A DNA stretch of 64,000 nucleotides from assembly GCF_004339465.1 (NCBI RefSeq), contig NZ_SMFY01000001.1, positions 186,001 through 250,000 of the forward strand, given 5' to 3'. A program made the position numbers and the translations under genes. This DNA comes from Ancylobacter aquaticus. Lineage in GTDB: Bacteria; Pseudomonadota; Alphaproteobacteria; Rhizobiales; Xanthobacteraceae. Under the pieces are notes generated by a model. It did no database searches. It saw nothing but the letters and a program-made list of their open reading frames with translations, and had not been told where the DNA came from. Of the stretch, positions 20,873 through 32,891 are shown piece after piece (the stretch's first letter is position 1; each line of letters opens with the position of its first letter).

Positions 20873-23611
20873 ATGGATCAGCCCGTGAACACCACCGCGC
20901 CCAAGGCCCCCGGCGAGGCCGAGCGCGTCACGCCGATGATGGCGCAGTATATCGAGATCAAGGCGGCCAATCCGGGGAGCCTGCTGTTCTACCGGATGGG
21001 GGATTTCTACGAGCTGTTCCTCGAAGACGCCGAGATCGCCGCGCGTGCGCTCGGCATCGTGCTCACCAAGCGCGGCAAGCACCAGGGCGAGGACATCGCC
21101 ATGTGCGGGGTGCCGGTGGACCGGGCCGAGGAATATCTGCACAAGCTGATCGCCGCCGGCTACCGCGTCGCCGTGTGCGAGCAGATGGAGCCGCCCGCCG
21201 AGGCGAAGAAGCGTGGCCCCAAGAGCGTCGTCAAGCGCGACGTGATCCGCCTCGTCACCCCCGGCACCATCACCGAGGACGCGCTGCTCGACGCGCGGCG
21301 CGAGAACGTGCTGGCGAGCCTCGCCCGGGTGAAGGGCGGAAGCTGCGAGGAGGGCGACGGCTATGTCTATGCGCTTGCCTTCGCCGACATCTCCACCGGC
21401 TCCTTCCGTGTCGCCGAAACCGACAGCGGCCGCCTGGCCGCCGACCTTGCCCGCATCGAGCCGGCCGAATTGCTGGTCGCCGATGCGGTCTATGAGGAGG
21501 CCGATCTCCGCCCGCTATGGCGCACCCTGCCGGCCGTGACGCCGCTGCCAAGGGAGAGCTTCGACGGCGCGACCGCCGGGCGCCGCATTGCCGGCTTCTT
21601 CCAGGTGGCAACGCTCGATTCCTTCGGCGCCTTCTCGAGGGCCGAACTCGCCGCCGCCGGCGCCATCGTCGCCTATATCGAGCGTACCCAGCTCGGTGCG
21701 CGCCCCCCGCTCGGCCGGCCGCAGCGCGAGGCCTCCAGTGACGCGATGATCATCGACCCGGCGACGCGGGCTAACCTCGAAATCCTGCGCACCACCACCG
21801 GCGATCGCACGGGAAGCCTGTGGGCGGCGGTGGACCGCACCGTCACCTCGGCCGGCGCGCGCCTGCTCGCCCGCCGCCTCGCCGAACCGCTGACCGACCC
21901 CCGCCGGGTGGCCGATCGGCTCGATGCGGTGGAGTGTCTGGTCGACGAGACCGCCCTGCGCGCCCAGCTGCGCGAGCGCCTCGCTGGCGTGCCCGACCTT
22001 GCCCGCGCGCTCTCCCGGGTGGGGCTGGGACGTGCCGGTCCGCGCGACCTTTCCGCCATCGGCCGCGGGCTCCGCGAGGGCATGGCCATTGCCGCGCTGA
22101 TCGACGCCGCACCGGCGCCGACGGAACTGGTGGCCGCCGCCACCGCGCTGAAGAGCGTGGACCCGGCGCTGGCGGCAACGCTCACCGCCGCGCTCGACGA
22201 TGAACTGCCGCTCAACCGCCGCGACGGCGGCTTCATCCGCCTCGCTTATGCGGAAGAGCTCGACGCCACCCGCGCCTTGCGCGACGAGAGCCGGCGCGTG
22301 GTGGCGGCGCTGGAGCGGCGCTATGTCGAGGAGACCGGGGTCCGCGCCCTCAAGATCCGGCACAATGCGGTGCTCGGCTATTTCGTCGAGGTGAGCCAGC
22401 AGAACGCCGACAAGCTGCGCGAGCCGCCCTTCGACGTCGTCTTCATGCACCGCCAGACCATGGCGGGGGCCATGCGCTTCACCTCCACCGAGCTGGCCGA
22501 GCTGGAAGCGAAGATTTCCAGCGCCGGCGAGCGGGCGCTGGCGCTGGAGCAGATCATCTTCGACGAACTGGTCGGCGCCGTGATGGGCCAGACCGAGGCG
22601 ATCCGCGCCTGCGCCGAGGCGCTGGCGGTCATTGATGTCACCGCCGGCCTCGCCAGGCTGGCGGTGGAGGAGCGCCACGTGCGCCCCGACGTGGACGACG
22701 GGCTCGATTTCGCTATCGAGGGCGGCCGCCACCCGGTGGTGGAGCAGGCGCTGCGCCGGGATGGCGGGCCGTTCGTCGCCAATGAGTGCGACCTCTCACC
22801 CCCGGAGGGCGCCCGCACCGGGCGCATCTGGCTCGTCACCGGCCCCAACATGGCGGGTAAGTCGACCTTTCTGCGCCAGAACGCGCTGATCGCCATTCTC
22901 GCCCAGGCCGGGGCCTTCGTGCCGGCGACGCTCGCCCGCATCGGCGTGGTGGACCGTTTGTTCTCGCGCGTCGGCGCGGCGGACGACCTTGCGCGCGGGC
23001 GCTCCACCTTCATGGTCGAGATGGTGGAGACCGCCGCCATCCTCAACCAGGCGACAGAGCGCTCGCTGGTGATCCTCGACGAGATCGGGCGCGGCACCGC
23101 GACGTTCGACGGCCTCTCCATCGCCTGGGCCAGCCTTGAACACCTGCACGAGACCAACCGCTGCCGTGGCCTGTTCGCCACCCATTTCCATGAGCTTACC
23201 GCGCTTTCCCAGCGCCTGCCCCGCCTCGTCAACGCGACAGTGAAGGTGAAGGAGTGGGAGGGCGAGGTGATCTTTTTGCACGAGGTGGTGCCGGGCGCGG
23301 CGGACCGCTCCTACGGCATCCAGGTGGCCAAGCTCGCCGGCCTGCCGCACGCGGTGGTGGAGCGTGCTCGCGCCGTGCTGACCGAACTGGAAAGCGCCGA
23401 CCGTGCCGCGCCCACCCAGCGCATCCTGGACGACCTCCCCCTCTTCGCCGCGCTGAACCGCGCCCCCCCGCCCGCCGCCCCGGTGGCGAAGGCCGACCCG
23501 GCGGCGGCGGCGGTGAAGACGGCGCTAGACGGCTTCCAACCCGACGAGATGACCCCCCGCGAGGCGCTGGAGGCACTCTACCGACTGAAGGCGGCGGCGA
23601 AGGGCGGGTGA
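20873..23611 (+). CDS. mutS: DNA mismatch repair protein MutS
   Basis: Mismatch recognition ATPase of 912 residues. The mismatch-wedging Phe-X-Glu motif is in RMGDFYELF (Phe45, Glu47). Connector, lever and clamp regions follow. The C-terminal ABC-type ATPase has Walker A GPNMAGKS (657-664), an STFMVEM signature region, Walker [11 protein letters not shown] and the switch His in FATHFHEL. The beta-clamp/dimerisation tail is at the C-terminus ([15 protein letters not shown]). Length and layout are normal. Confidence 0.98.
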   Translation: MDQPVNTTAPKAPGEAERVTPMMAQYIEIKAANPGSLLFYRMGDFYELFLEDAEIAARALGIVLTKRGKHQGEDIAMCGVPVDRAEEYLHKLIAAGYRVAVCEQMEPPAEAKKRGPKSVVKRDVIRLVTPGTITEDALLDARRENVLASLARVKGGSCEEGDGYVYALAFADISTGSFRVAETDSGRLAADLARIEPAELLVADAVYEEADLRPLWRTLPAVTPLPRESFDGATAGRRIAGFFQVATLDSFGAFSRAELAAAGAIVAYIERTQLGARPPLGRPQREASSDAMIIDPATRANLEILRTTTGDRTGSLWAAVDRTVTSAGARLLARRLAEPLTDPRRVADRLDAVECLVDETALRAQLRERLAGVPDLARALSRVGLGRAGPRDLSAIGRGLREGMAIAALIDAAPAPTELVAAATALKSVDPALAATLTAALDDELPLNRRDGGFIRLAYAEELDATRALRDESRRVVAALERRYVEETGVRALKIRHNAVLGYFVEVSQQNADKLREPPFDVVFMHRQTMAGAMRFTSTELAELEAKISSAGERALALEQIIFDELVGAVMGQTEAIRACAEALAVIDVTAGLARLAVEERHVRPDVDDGLDFAIEGGRHPVVEQALRRDGGPFVANECDLSPPEGARTGRIWLVTGPNMAGKSTFLRQNALIAILAQAGAFVPATLARIGVVDRLFSRVGAADDLARGRSTFMVEMVETAAILNQATERSLVILDEIGRGTATFDGLSIAWASLEHLHETNRCRGLFATHFHELTALSQRLPRLVNATVKVKEWEGEVIFLHEVVPGAADRSYGIQVAKLAGLPHAVVERARAVLTELESADRAAPTQRILDDLPLFAALNRAPPPAAPVAKADPAAAAVKTALDGFQPDEMTPREALEALYRLKAAAKGG

Positions 23612-23615
23612 GACA

Positions 23616-24140
23616 ATGGGGGGATTCGAAGAGAGCGCTTATTGCCGGTGGCTGATTAGAGCACAACGGCACTTTGAAGCTGTCGATGTGTTGATCAAAT
23701 CTTCAAAATATGTGCGCGGGATCCTCTTCTTGCCTGCGCTTCAGCTTACCGCGCACGGCGTGGAGCTTTTACTCAAAGCCAACCTCATTAGTGCAGGTTG
23801 GACACCGGATAACGTGAAGAAGAAATTCAGCCACAATCTTGCTAAGCTCTGGCATGAGCCCAAGAACAAGGGAATACGAGACGAGGCAGTAAGAGTCACC
23901 GTCGAAGTTCACACCTTGGCAGCCCAAAATCCAAGGTGGTGTTTTGCTCCCGACTTTCACCCGGGATTTCTAGAGGAGCAAATAGAGCGACTGGCCCAAC
24001 TTCACGGTGATACCACCCAGTTTGCCCTCAGATACCCGCAAGATGGCATACTGGAAGGGCCTCAAGTCCCCTTTCTCGTCGAGACCTTCGGCGGGGTGAA
24101 CAAAATCGCCTACCTAAACGAGGCGCCATTTGCGCCCTAG
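23616..24140 (+). CDS. HEPN-like hypothetical protein
   Basis: A 174-residue, mostly helical protein with lower GC than its neighbours. The segment from about residue 40 to 80 (ALQLTAHGVELLLKANLISA, then KKKFSHNLAKLW) has the look of HEPN-like domains. A possible HEPN ribonuclease motif R-x5-H is present (Arg93 to His99). No partner nucleotidyltransferase lies beside it. It begins five bases after the mutS stop, so it is probably carried on mutS transcripts. Function unknown; RNase, toxin or defence roles are inference only. Confidence 0.55.
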   Translation: MGGFEESAYCRWLIRAQRHFEAVDVLIKSSKYVRGILFLPALQLTAHGVELLLKANLISAGWTPDNVKKKFSHNLAKLWHEPKNKGIRDEAVRVTVEVHTLAAQNPRWCFAPDFHPGFLEEQIERLAQLHGDTTQFALRYPQDGILEGPQVPFLVETFGGVNKIAYLNEAPFAP

Positions 24141-24513
24141 AGGCGTAAGCGGCCGACTCACGCCCGGCGCTTACAGCACGTCAGCCCGGACGGCCGAAGG
24201 CCCGCTCTGGGATCATACCCTCCTCTTCCCGCGTCGAAGCGGAACGCTTGCGGCGGGGTTCCTTGATCCGCCCCGCGCTGCATGTGGTTGTCGCGGTCGG
24301 CAAGCGCGAGCGCGGCGAGGTGTATGAGGCAGCGAGGAAGCGATGGCGGGTTAAATCATCTCCGCCGCCCGCACCACGCACCGTTTGCTGCGAAGGCGGA
24401 CCTAGTGGCGGAAGCTGTTAAGGCGCTAGCTGGGCGCGATCCACCTCGACGAAATGACCCGCGCGAGGCGCGGTATTTGGCTCAAGACCGCAGCTAAGTG
24501 AATGCACATAGAA
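24141..24513. other. non-coding gap with repeat and gene remnants
   Basis: No convincing gene. Around 24184-24220 there is a degraded copy of dispersed repeat family 2 (CCCGGACGGCCGAAGGCC, then TGGGATCAT). From about 24280 to 24355 a plus-strand frame reads HVVVAVGKRERGEVYEAARKR before a stop, which looks like the C-terminal scrap of a lost gene. The stretch marks the edge of a small low-GC pocket between mutS and ppdK. Confidence 0.4.
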
Positions 24514-24939
24514 TTACCTATGCCGTTCAGCCAGCCATCGTTCTGCGTCCCGGGATAGCCGGTCGGCCATTACGTCTTCCTGGCCAAGGACAACCTCGGG
24601 CGTCCATTGATTGAATTTAATGGCGTATTCGGCCTGACGACAGAATGCCTTTGTGCATTTTAGCGGCTTTTGGTAGTCATTTCTAAAATCTAGACCTAAA
24701 TTGTCGAGTATAGGAATTGCCAGATATTCATCTAATTCGGCCGTTTCACTCTCGTAGCTGTTCTCATGCTCCAGTATTAGGGTTTCGAGATAACTGAGAC
24801 CGAATATGTCTTTGGAAAGTTCATCACGCTTGCAATCATCCAGCATTGCTCGGCCATGGCGAATGACGAGATCTTCAAACCCGCGGAAGCCGGGCAAATC
24901 AAGGACGCGATACAGTCGTTTTGGAGTGAAGTTGTCCAT
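24514..24939 (-). CDS. hypothetical protein of low GC
   Basis: A 141-residue acidic protein with no domain I recognise (starts MDNFTPKRLYRVLDLPGFRG; middle LGLDFRNDYQKPLKCTKAFC; C-terminal Arg-rich). A strong AAGGAG site lies eight bases before the ATG, so it is probably expressed. Base composition is well below the flanking backbone, pointing to recent acquisition together with the HEPN-like gene. The role is unknown. Confidence 0.6.
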   Translation of the reverse strand: MDNFTPKRLYRVLDLPGFRGFEDLVIRHGRAMLDDCKRDELSKDIFGLSYLETLILEHENSYESETAELDEYLAIPILDNLGLDFRNDYQKPLKCTKAFCRQAEYAIKFNQWTPEVVLGQEDVMADRLSRDAERWLAERHR

Positions 24940-25084
24940 CCGAATCTCCTTCGGGCGGAATTATATCGCAGCTTATTTCTGGAACAAAACGGAAACCGAC
25001 GGCGCGATGGCGTCGCGCCTGCGGTTATCCCATTGGTAGTCGACCCACTCCGCAGCCGCTGATCCAACCGTGATCCTAGTTCAA

Positions 25085-25173
25085 CGTCATCCCGGACGGC
25101 CGCCGGACGATCCGGCATCGCGTGATGCTGGAAGGCGATCCCGGCTCTTCGCTTCGCTGCGGCCGGGATGACG
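25085..25173. repeat. dispersed palindromic repeat family 2
   Basis: CGTCATCCCGG (25085-25095) and CCGGGATGACG (25163-25173) form the outer arms of an 89-base element with inner GC-rich complementarity. A close relative ends the window at 63900-63993. It lies downstream of ppdK. Confidence 0.75.
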
Positions 25174-25220
25174 ACGCTCTCTGCGGCCGCGAAAGTGCGA
25201 GCAGCGCCCACCCCGTCCCC

Positions 25221-27899
<2,679 letters not shown>

Positions 27900-28191
27900 T
27901 GCAGATGCCCTGTTGGGTGGAGCGACTAAGCGCCCCGGTGCCGTGATGGAAATTCAGCCATGGCTGAAATGTACGCAACGCCAACGGGTTGGCTCGAGCC
28001 CCGCCAGAGACGCCGAGCCTTTTCCCACTCTTGGTCTAGCGTTTTGAGGTCTTACCTTCAATCCATCATTCGCAGTTGCGTCATGAACTTTGTGCCACGC
28101 ACCCTCCGCGCCGATGCTACCCGATTGCCGTGGCGATGGCGTTAAGGCAGGTTCAGGCGCCGGCAACCCCAAGCCCCGAGAGGGACGACCC

Positions 28192-28590
28192 ATGATTGGC
28201 AATTTGACGCGACTGGCCCCGCACGTCCTCAGTTTGCTCCGCATCGCCTCGGCGCTGCTGCTGATGCAGCACGGGACGACCAAGGTGCTCGGCTTTCCGG
28301 CCACGCAGATGAGCGGGGTCAGCCTCACCTCTATGCCCGGCATTGCCGGCATCATCGAACTGGTCGGCGGGGCGCTGCTGCTGATCGGGCTGTTCTCGCG
28401 CCCGACCGCCTTCATCCTCTCGGGTATGACGGCCGTGGCCTATTTCCTCGTCCATGCGCCGAAGGATTTCTACCCGCTGGTCAATGGCGGCGAACTCGCG
28501 GCGCTGTACTGCTTCGTGTTCTTCTACCTGACCTTCGCCGGTCCCGGCCCGTGGAGCGTCGACGCAATGCGCGGCACCGAGCCTCGCTGA
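28192..28590 (+). CDS. DoxX family membrane protein
   Basis: A 132-residue protein with four predicted membrane helices. The family signature region is SLLRIASALLLMQHGTTKVLG near the N-terminus, with a Gly-rich LVGGALLLIGLFSRP second helix. DoxX proteins sit in the inner membrane and are often linked to redox stress or quinone chemistry, but the role here is open. The start at MIGNLTRLA gives normal length. It is the last backbone gene before the integrated element. Confidence 0.85.
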   Translation: MIGNLTRLAPHVLSLLRIASALLLMQHGTTKVLGFPATQMSGVSLTSMPGIAGIIELVGGALLLIGLFSRPTAFILSGMTAVAYFLVHAPKDFYPLVNGGELAALYCFVFFYLTFAGPGPWSVDAMRGTEPR

Positions 28591-28707
28591 ACCCAGCTGA
28601 GGCCGAAGCTGAAAAGGGCCCTGCCCGGCATGCCCGGGCCGGGCTGGGCCGTCTGCTGTCCCGGAGCAAACGGACGGCGTGTCAACGCGGCCCCTGCTCC
28701 GGCGCGC

Positions 28708-28743
28708 GAGCACGCGCCGATCAGCTTGTTTCAATCTGATCGG
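28708..28743. repeat. dispersed palindromic repeat family 1
   Basis: GAGCACGCGCCGATCAGC (28708-28725) repeats the string seen at 12410 and 13879. CCGATCAG (28717-28724) pairs with CTGATCGG (28736-28743) to give an 8-bp hairpin. It lies on the chromosomal side of attL. Confidence 0.7.
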
Positions 28744-28819
28744 TGAATTGCCCGCTGAGCCGGCGCGGGCACGCCCGACAAGGCGCCGGCAGGGAGTGGA
28801 CTGTTTTCGTTGGGGAGAG

Positions 28820-28836
28820 AATTGGTGGAGCCAGGC
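28820..28836. repeat. attL core, 17-bp direct repeat
   Basis: AATTGGTGGAGCCAGGC matches 44752-44768 exactly. At this end the core is also half of an inverted repeat: GGTGGAGCC (28824-28832), A, GGCTCCACC (28834-28842). Before integration the tRNA-Ala 3' end would have adjoined the DoxX side of the chromosome. Confidence 0.9.
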
Positions 28837-28956
28837 TCCACCTAATTCGCGTCCTCCTGCGATTGCCGGCGTCCTAAGAAGCCCATAATCCATAGGATGT
28901 TGTGCCCCCTTCGCATTCTCAATGTTTGTTGACGTTTGCCGGAAGCACCGTAATTT

Positions 28957-28986
28957 GTTGGGGTAAATGTTGGGGTAAGTTGGGGT
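28957..28986. promoter_or_regulatory. putative integrase arm-type sites, left end
   Basis: Three direct copies of GTTGGGGT at 28957-28964, 28969-28976 and 28979-28986. The first 20 bases (28957-28976) recur exactly at 44679-44698 near attR. Paired repeats just inside both ends of an integrated element, and directly upstream of int, fit arm-binding sites of a tyrosine recombinase. Confidence 0.65.
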
Positions 28987-28991
28987 GCCGG

Positions 28992-30209
28992 ATGGCTCGT
29001 GAGGTGAACAAGCTATCCGCTCGGGGGGTCGCCAGCCTTAGCAAGCCAGGCCGGCATTCCGACGGCGGCGGGCTCTACCTCGTGGTTGATCCCAGCGGAG
29101 CTAAGCGGTGGCTGTTTCTGTTCCGCTGGCAGGGCAAGTTGAAGGAAATGGGATTGGGCGGGGCTGCGTCGGTCCCCTTGGCTGTGGCTAGGGAAAAGGC
29201 CGCAGAGGCACGCAAGACCGTCGCTGCCGGCGAAAACCCGATTCTCGTCCGCCGCGCCGAAGAGGCAGAGAAGAGTGCCGCCGTCACATTCGGCGTGTTC
29301 GCGGACCAACTCGTTGACGACATCAAGTCGGGCTTCCGAAATGAGAAGCACCGCTGGCAATGGAAGCACACGCTAGAGGTCTACGCCGCCAAGCTCCGCC
29401 CCATTCCGATTGCCGAGGTGTCCACCGAAAACGTTCTGGAGGTGCTTCAACCGCTCTGGCAGACCAAGCAGGAAACCGCCTCCCGGCTTAGAGGCCGCAT
29501 CGAGCGTGTGCTGGATGCCGCAAAGGCCAAAGGGCATCGTTTGGGCGAGAACCCTGCCCGGTGGCGCGGTCACCTCGACAACCTTCTGCCGCGTCGCCAG
29601 AAGCTCCAGAGGGGCCATCACCCTGCCATGCCTTATGCCGATGTGCCCGCGTTCATCATCGAGCTGCGCAAGCGCGAGGCCGTGGCAGCGCTTATGCTGG
29701 AGTTCACCATCCTCACCGCTGCCCGCTCCGGCGAAGTCGTTGGAGCCAAGTGGGAGGAAGTCGACCGCAACGCCAAGATATGGACGGTCCCCGCGTCCCG
29801 CATGAAGGCAGGCAAGGAACACCGCGTGCCGCTTAGCGACAGGGCGATTGAAATCCTCGACGCAGCTCAGGTGATCCGTCGAGAGGAGGGCTTCGTCTTC
29901 CCCGGCCCTCGCAAGGGCAAGCCTCATTCGAATATGGCGATGCTGGCGCTCCTTCAGAAGCGCATGGATCTATCAACAGTGACCGTCCACGGCTTTCGCT
30001 CTTCCTTCCGTGACTGGGCCGGCGAGCGCACCGCATTTCCACGCGAGATTGCGGAGGCCGCACTTGCTCACGTCGTGGGGGATGAGGTCGAGCGCGCCTA
30101 CCGGCGCGGCGATGCGCTTGCGAAGCGGCGAAAGCTCATGGATGCCTGGTCCAAGTTCATTGGGTCAAGGCCGGCGGAGAACGTCGTTCCAATGATCAAA
30201 AATGCCTAG
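28992..30209 (+). CDS. int: tyrosine site-specific integrase (P4/DUF4102 type)
   Basis: 405 residues. The N-terminal DUF4102-like arm-binding domain is visible (SDGGGLYLVVDPSGAKRWLF, then the AREKAAEARKTVAAGENP helix). The catalytic domain has the full set: Arg245 (TAARSGEVV), His333 and Arg336 (VHGFRSSFRDW), His360 (ALAHVVGD) and nucleophile Tyr370 (ERAYRRGD). It should insert and excise the element at tRNA-Ala. I chose ATG 28992; the longer frame from 28902 would translate the arm repeats into a Trp/Gly/Lys string and is unlikely. It sits beside attL, not beside the tRNA. Confidence 0.93.
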   Translation: MAREVNKLSARGVASLSKPGRHSDGGGLYLVVDPSGAKRWLFLFRWQGKLKEMGLGGAASVPLAVAREKAAEARKTVAAGENPILVRRAEEAEKSAAVTFGVFADQLVDDIKSGFRNEKHRWQWKHTLEVYAAKLRPIPIAEVSTENVLEVLQPLWQTKQETASRLRGRIERVLDAAKAKGHRLGENPARWRGHLDNLLPRRQKLQRGHHPAMPYADVPAFIIELRKREAVAALMLEFTILTAARSGEVVGAKWEEVDRNAKIWTVPASRMKAGKEHRVPLSDRAIEILDAAQVIRREEGFVFPGPRKGKPHSNMAMLALLQKRMDLSTVTVHGFRSSFRDWAGERTAFPREIAEAALAHVVGDEVERAYRRGDALAKRRKLMDAWSKFIGSRPAENVVPMIKNA

Positions 30210-30682
30210 CAAGGCGCTTCGGCATATGCACGTGGCATCGTCCCCTTATCGGTCAATTGGTCCCTGCGGTTTGGCCGCCGGTTACCTCTGCGGCTGAATT
30301 GATGGCGTAATTCTCTTGTTTGCCGTAACGTTATCGAAACAAGAAGGCCCAAATACCTCCGGTGAAATACAACCAAACTTCGCCATACCAAGATAGCCAC
30401 GCAGGCCTATAGATAAAACTCCTGCGGCTGCACTGGCCCGACCGGGCATGGAGCGTTGTGGCTTAGGTATCCGGCGACCAGTCGACCCCAATAATCTAAA
30501 TGTCAGTCTTTTGTCGACGGAATTGAACGGGAGGTCCGCAATTGCAGGAAACCGGCGGCGAGGGTAGGGACGTCCGTCCTGACGTCGACCCAGGAGCCTC
30601 ATGGCCAAGGGAATTCGGCATCCCATACGCCTCGGGCGCCTAAGACCACTTCCGTTTTGCCTTCTTCCCCCGCGCTCGGCGA
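30210..30682. other. intergenic stretch without a supported gene
   Basis: No convincing reading frame. An inverted repeat lies at 30314-30321 (TCTTGTTT) and 30337-30344 (AAACAAGA) around a TAACGTTA palindrome, about 100 bases after int. It has no clear U-run but may be a terminator or operator. Base composition is mixed, which suggests old decayed sequence. Confidence 0.4.
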
Positions 30683-31117
30683 TTGGTGGTGGAGCAGGCC
30701 GGCGCCCAGATTGTATATGACACCGGCGAGTATACATTCTCGGGATTGTCTCGGCAGCAGCCAGCCGACGGCCGGTCCATCAGCTTCTCCAGCGACTTTG
30801 GTCCCGTAATGCTCGCCGACCTTCCCCGCGTCGACTTGGCAACGCTTGATACCGCCTTAAAGGACATGACCTCACGGAACGAGCCTCCCAGCGAGATCCC
30901 CTCGACGCCGGGCGGAGTCCCTGCGACGTCTCCCGAGGCTACTGCCCTTCTTAGCCTTCTCGCCACTGTTGACGCCATTCCAATCGTCAGGCCGGGAGAG
31001 AGCAACCCAGACGACATACTCGGCTTGATCGAGCGTCTAGCTGACCTTCTCGCGAAAGGGATTCTGTCAGAACAGGAATTCGCGGCTAAAAAAACTGAGC
31101 TGCTCACCCGGCTCTGA
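30683..31117 (+). CDS. SHOCT domain protein, possibly N-terminally truncated
   Basis: 144 residues from a TTG codon. The C-terminal 33 residues (DILGLIERLADLLAKGILSE onward) form a SHOCT domain, a short two-helix module found at the C-terminus of many small bacterial proteins and thought to aid oligomerisation. The preceding part is Pro/Ser-rich and unassigned. No good ribosome site precedes the start, and the frame opens just after a stop at 30641, so the original N-terminus may be lost. Confidence 0.55.
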   Translation: MVVEQAGAQIVYDTGEYTFSGLSRQQPADGRSISFSSDFGPVMLADLPRVDLATLDTALKDMTSRNEPPSEIPSTPGGVPATSPEATALLSLLATVDAIPIVRPGESNPDDILGLIERLADLLAKGILSEQEFAAKKTELLTRL

Positions 31118-31204
31118 TCTAGGCGGCCATACGCGCTCCACGGTGCCAGCGTTCCGCCACGGGGCCAGGGCCACTGCCGCAGCCTCCGTCTCAGGATCAC
31201 GGCG

Positions 31205-31501
31205 TTAATGCTTCGGCTTGATGTCCGCCCCGATGTCAATCTCGCCGCTCGGGGCTTCTCGGAAGCTGGCAAGGCCGGCGACCTCCACCACGCTGCGGAA
31301 TTCGTCAAGAGCGTCCTGATCGGTGGCGAATAGATCCTCCCAAACCGTGGAGGCATCATCGCTGTCGATAACCTCCAGGGCCCAGCCATCGGTGCTGCCG
31401 ACGATGCGATAGATAGCGACCTCGACCGTTTCGCCAGTCTCGTCCGACACGCTACCGCTGAGCGGCGAATATTCGATTTCCGGGAGGTCTTCCTCGGTCA
31501 C
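31205..31501 (-). CDS. hypothetical small acidic protein
   Basis: A 98-residue very acidic protein (many Asp/Glu, e.g. VIDSDDASTVWEDLFATDQD). No domain recognised. A GTG start at 31501 is preferred because GAGGA lies six bases upstream; an ATG at 31507 abuts that site too closely. The phage-like acidity could mean a DNA-mimic or regulatory protein, but this is speculation. Confidence 0.5.
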   Translation of the reverse strand: MTEEDLPEIEYSPLSGSVSDETGETVEVAIYRIVGSTDGWALEVIDSDDASTVWEDLFATDQDALDEFRSVVEVAGLASFREAPSGEIDIGADIKPKH

Positions 31502-31844
31502 GCGCATTCCTCAATCTGACGCCGGGGTCCGTTTTCGTTTGCATCGCCATTATCAGACCGGCGGCGTTGATGCTGTTTTGGTTCCTGGTTATCGGCGTCG
31601 CTGCTGATTTGCAGCCGCTCGATTCGTCGCCATTGAGTGACAGACGGTGGAATTTGGCAACCTCCTGAGGGTGACTTCCGGTAGCGCTATCTGTCATGCC
31701 GTATGCACGACCCCAGAGCATCCATGCGCGTTGTGCTGTTGTGGGATGGGAGGGTCACATGGGCCACGCGCGGCACGCTCGCTGCCAAGGCTGGTATAAG
31801 TTGGCCGAATCGCCGAGGTCGGGTCCGGCGAAATAGGAGCACTC
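31502..31844. other. intergenic stretch without a supported gene
   Basis: Mixed-composition DNA between the acidic protein gene and the small HTH gene, which diverge from it. A minus-strand frame of 89 codons overlaps the acidic gene and lacks a ribosome site, so I do not call it. The right end carries the AGGAGC ribosome site of the 31845 gene. Confidence 0.4.
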
Positions 31845-32024
31845 ATGGCCGAACGATTTGAACGGCACCGTCAGCCCTGGACCTATGAGGAGTTGGAAAA
31901 GCTGAAGCTTCTAGCCAAGAAGGGTATGGCGCTCAGGGCGATTTCAAAAGCGATGACGCGTAGCGAAGAATCCATCAAAGACCGGGCGAAGCTCGACGGC
32001 ATAGGGATCGCCAAGCTTCGGTGA
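31845..32024 (+). CDS. small SANT/Myb-like helix-turn-helix protein
   Basis: A 59-residue protein with an AGGAGC site seven bases before ATG. The sequence WTYEELEKLKLLAKKGMALR, then AISKAMTRSEESIKDRAKLDGI, has the spacing of the tri-helical GcrA/SANT-like domains (tryptophan start, acidic first helix, then an S-x-x-x-I-x-x-R recognition helix) that are frequent as tiny proteins in Rhizobiales genomes and phages. It probably binds DNA; no target can be named. Confidence 0.6.
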   Translation: MAERFERHRQPWTYEELEKLKLLAKKGMALRAISKAMTRSEESIKDRAKLDGIGIAKLR

Positions 32025-32182
32025 ATGCCACGACAGTAGCGTCAGCGAGCTTGGCTTCGCCGCCGGCCCTCTTCGCATGCGACCGCCACCGGTGGCTAGC
32101 TTCCGGACTTCCGAAGCGTCAATTGTGATTGAAAGCCCGACCGGTTCCCCAGTACATACAACCGTGGGACTGGGGGCATGCG

Positions 32183-32605
32183 ATGAAGATGGTTTTGGTT
32201 GCGCTGCTGGCGGCAGCCACTGTGGGCGCGTGCGCCAAGTCGGCCGACCGAGTGACGGCGGCTTATGTTTCTCCCCTCGGCTATGAGCAATACAGCTGCG
32301 AGCAAATTGGCCAAGAGGCCGAGCGAATTTCGGTTCGGGTTCAGCATGCCGCTGGCGCTCAAAATAAGCAGGCCACAGGTGACGCGGTTGCGACCACCGT
32401 GGGCATCGTCATTTTCTGGCCCGCCCTATTCTTCATAGGTGGTGATGACGCCACCACCTATGAACTGGCGCGATTGAAGGGCGAGATGGACGCAATCGAG
32501 AAAATCTCAATCCAGAAGAACTGCGGAATTGTCTTTCAGCGACCGCCGCCGGAGCCAACGGCCGAGGAACTGCAGCAGCAGCGTGATGCGGCGCGCACCC
32601 GGTAG
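32183..32605 (+). CDS. small lipoprotein with one membrane segment
   Basis: 140 residues. Signal peptide with a lipobox-like VGAC (cysteine at about residue 17) predicts a lipoprotein. The mature part has YEQYSCEQIGQEAERISVRV, then a hydrophobic VGIVIFWPALFFIGGDD segment, then a helical ELARLKGEMDAIEKISIQKN tail. I recognise this as a small lipoprotein type widespread in proteobacterial phage and accessory DNA, with no known function. The start at ATG 32183 is preferred over 32129 because it begins the signal peptide. Confidence 0.7.
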   Translation: MKMVLVALLAAATVGACAKSADRVTAAYVSPLGYEQYSCEQIGQEAERISVRVQHAAGAQNKQATGDAVATTVGIVIFWPALFFIGGDDATTYELARLKGEMDAIEKISIQKNCGIVFQRPPPEPTAEELQQQRDAARTR

Positions 32606-32762
32606 CCATCGAAGCGCGGTGCGGAGAACAGATGGCAACGATGCTTGCTCTGAGCGCCCTGTTAACGTGGCTTGAGCACAGCCGGTCGAGGCGCACGGCG
32701 GCGGATGCCGGAAAGACCCACCGCTTGGGCAGTGCTGCCATATGGTCCGATGCGGGCACCAG

Positions 32763-32891
32763 TCATTGCCACTGAAGGCCGACCAACAGGACTAGCGCCA
32801 AAAGGCCTACAAATACGACGATCGATCGCATGCCATTCCAGCCGGGCTCGGGACCGCCGTAATCGTCGGACTTTTCGTAACCGCTCGGCAT
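32763..32891 (-). CDS. small single-pass membrane protein
   Basis: A 42-residue frame beginning MPSGYEKSDDYGGPEPGWNG and ending in a hydrophobic helix (SIVVFVGLLALVLLVGLQWQ). It starts just after the TAG that would end the nuclease gene if its frameshift were undone (stop at 32896-32898), so the two would form a tight operon. Too short for strong claims, but the position and hydrophobic design support a real gene. Confidence 0.45.
   Translation of the reverse strand: MPSGYEKSDDYGGPEPGWNGMRSIVVFVGLLALVLLVGLQWQ

Noticed and set aside
28902..28991. Longer start for the integrase
   Set aside because: It would translate the GTTGGGGT repeats into a Trp/Gly/Lys string outside the family; the ATG at 28992 opens the normal arm-binding domain.
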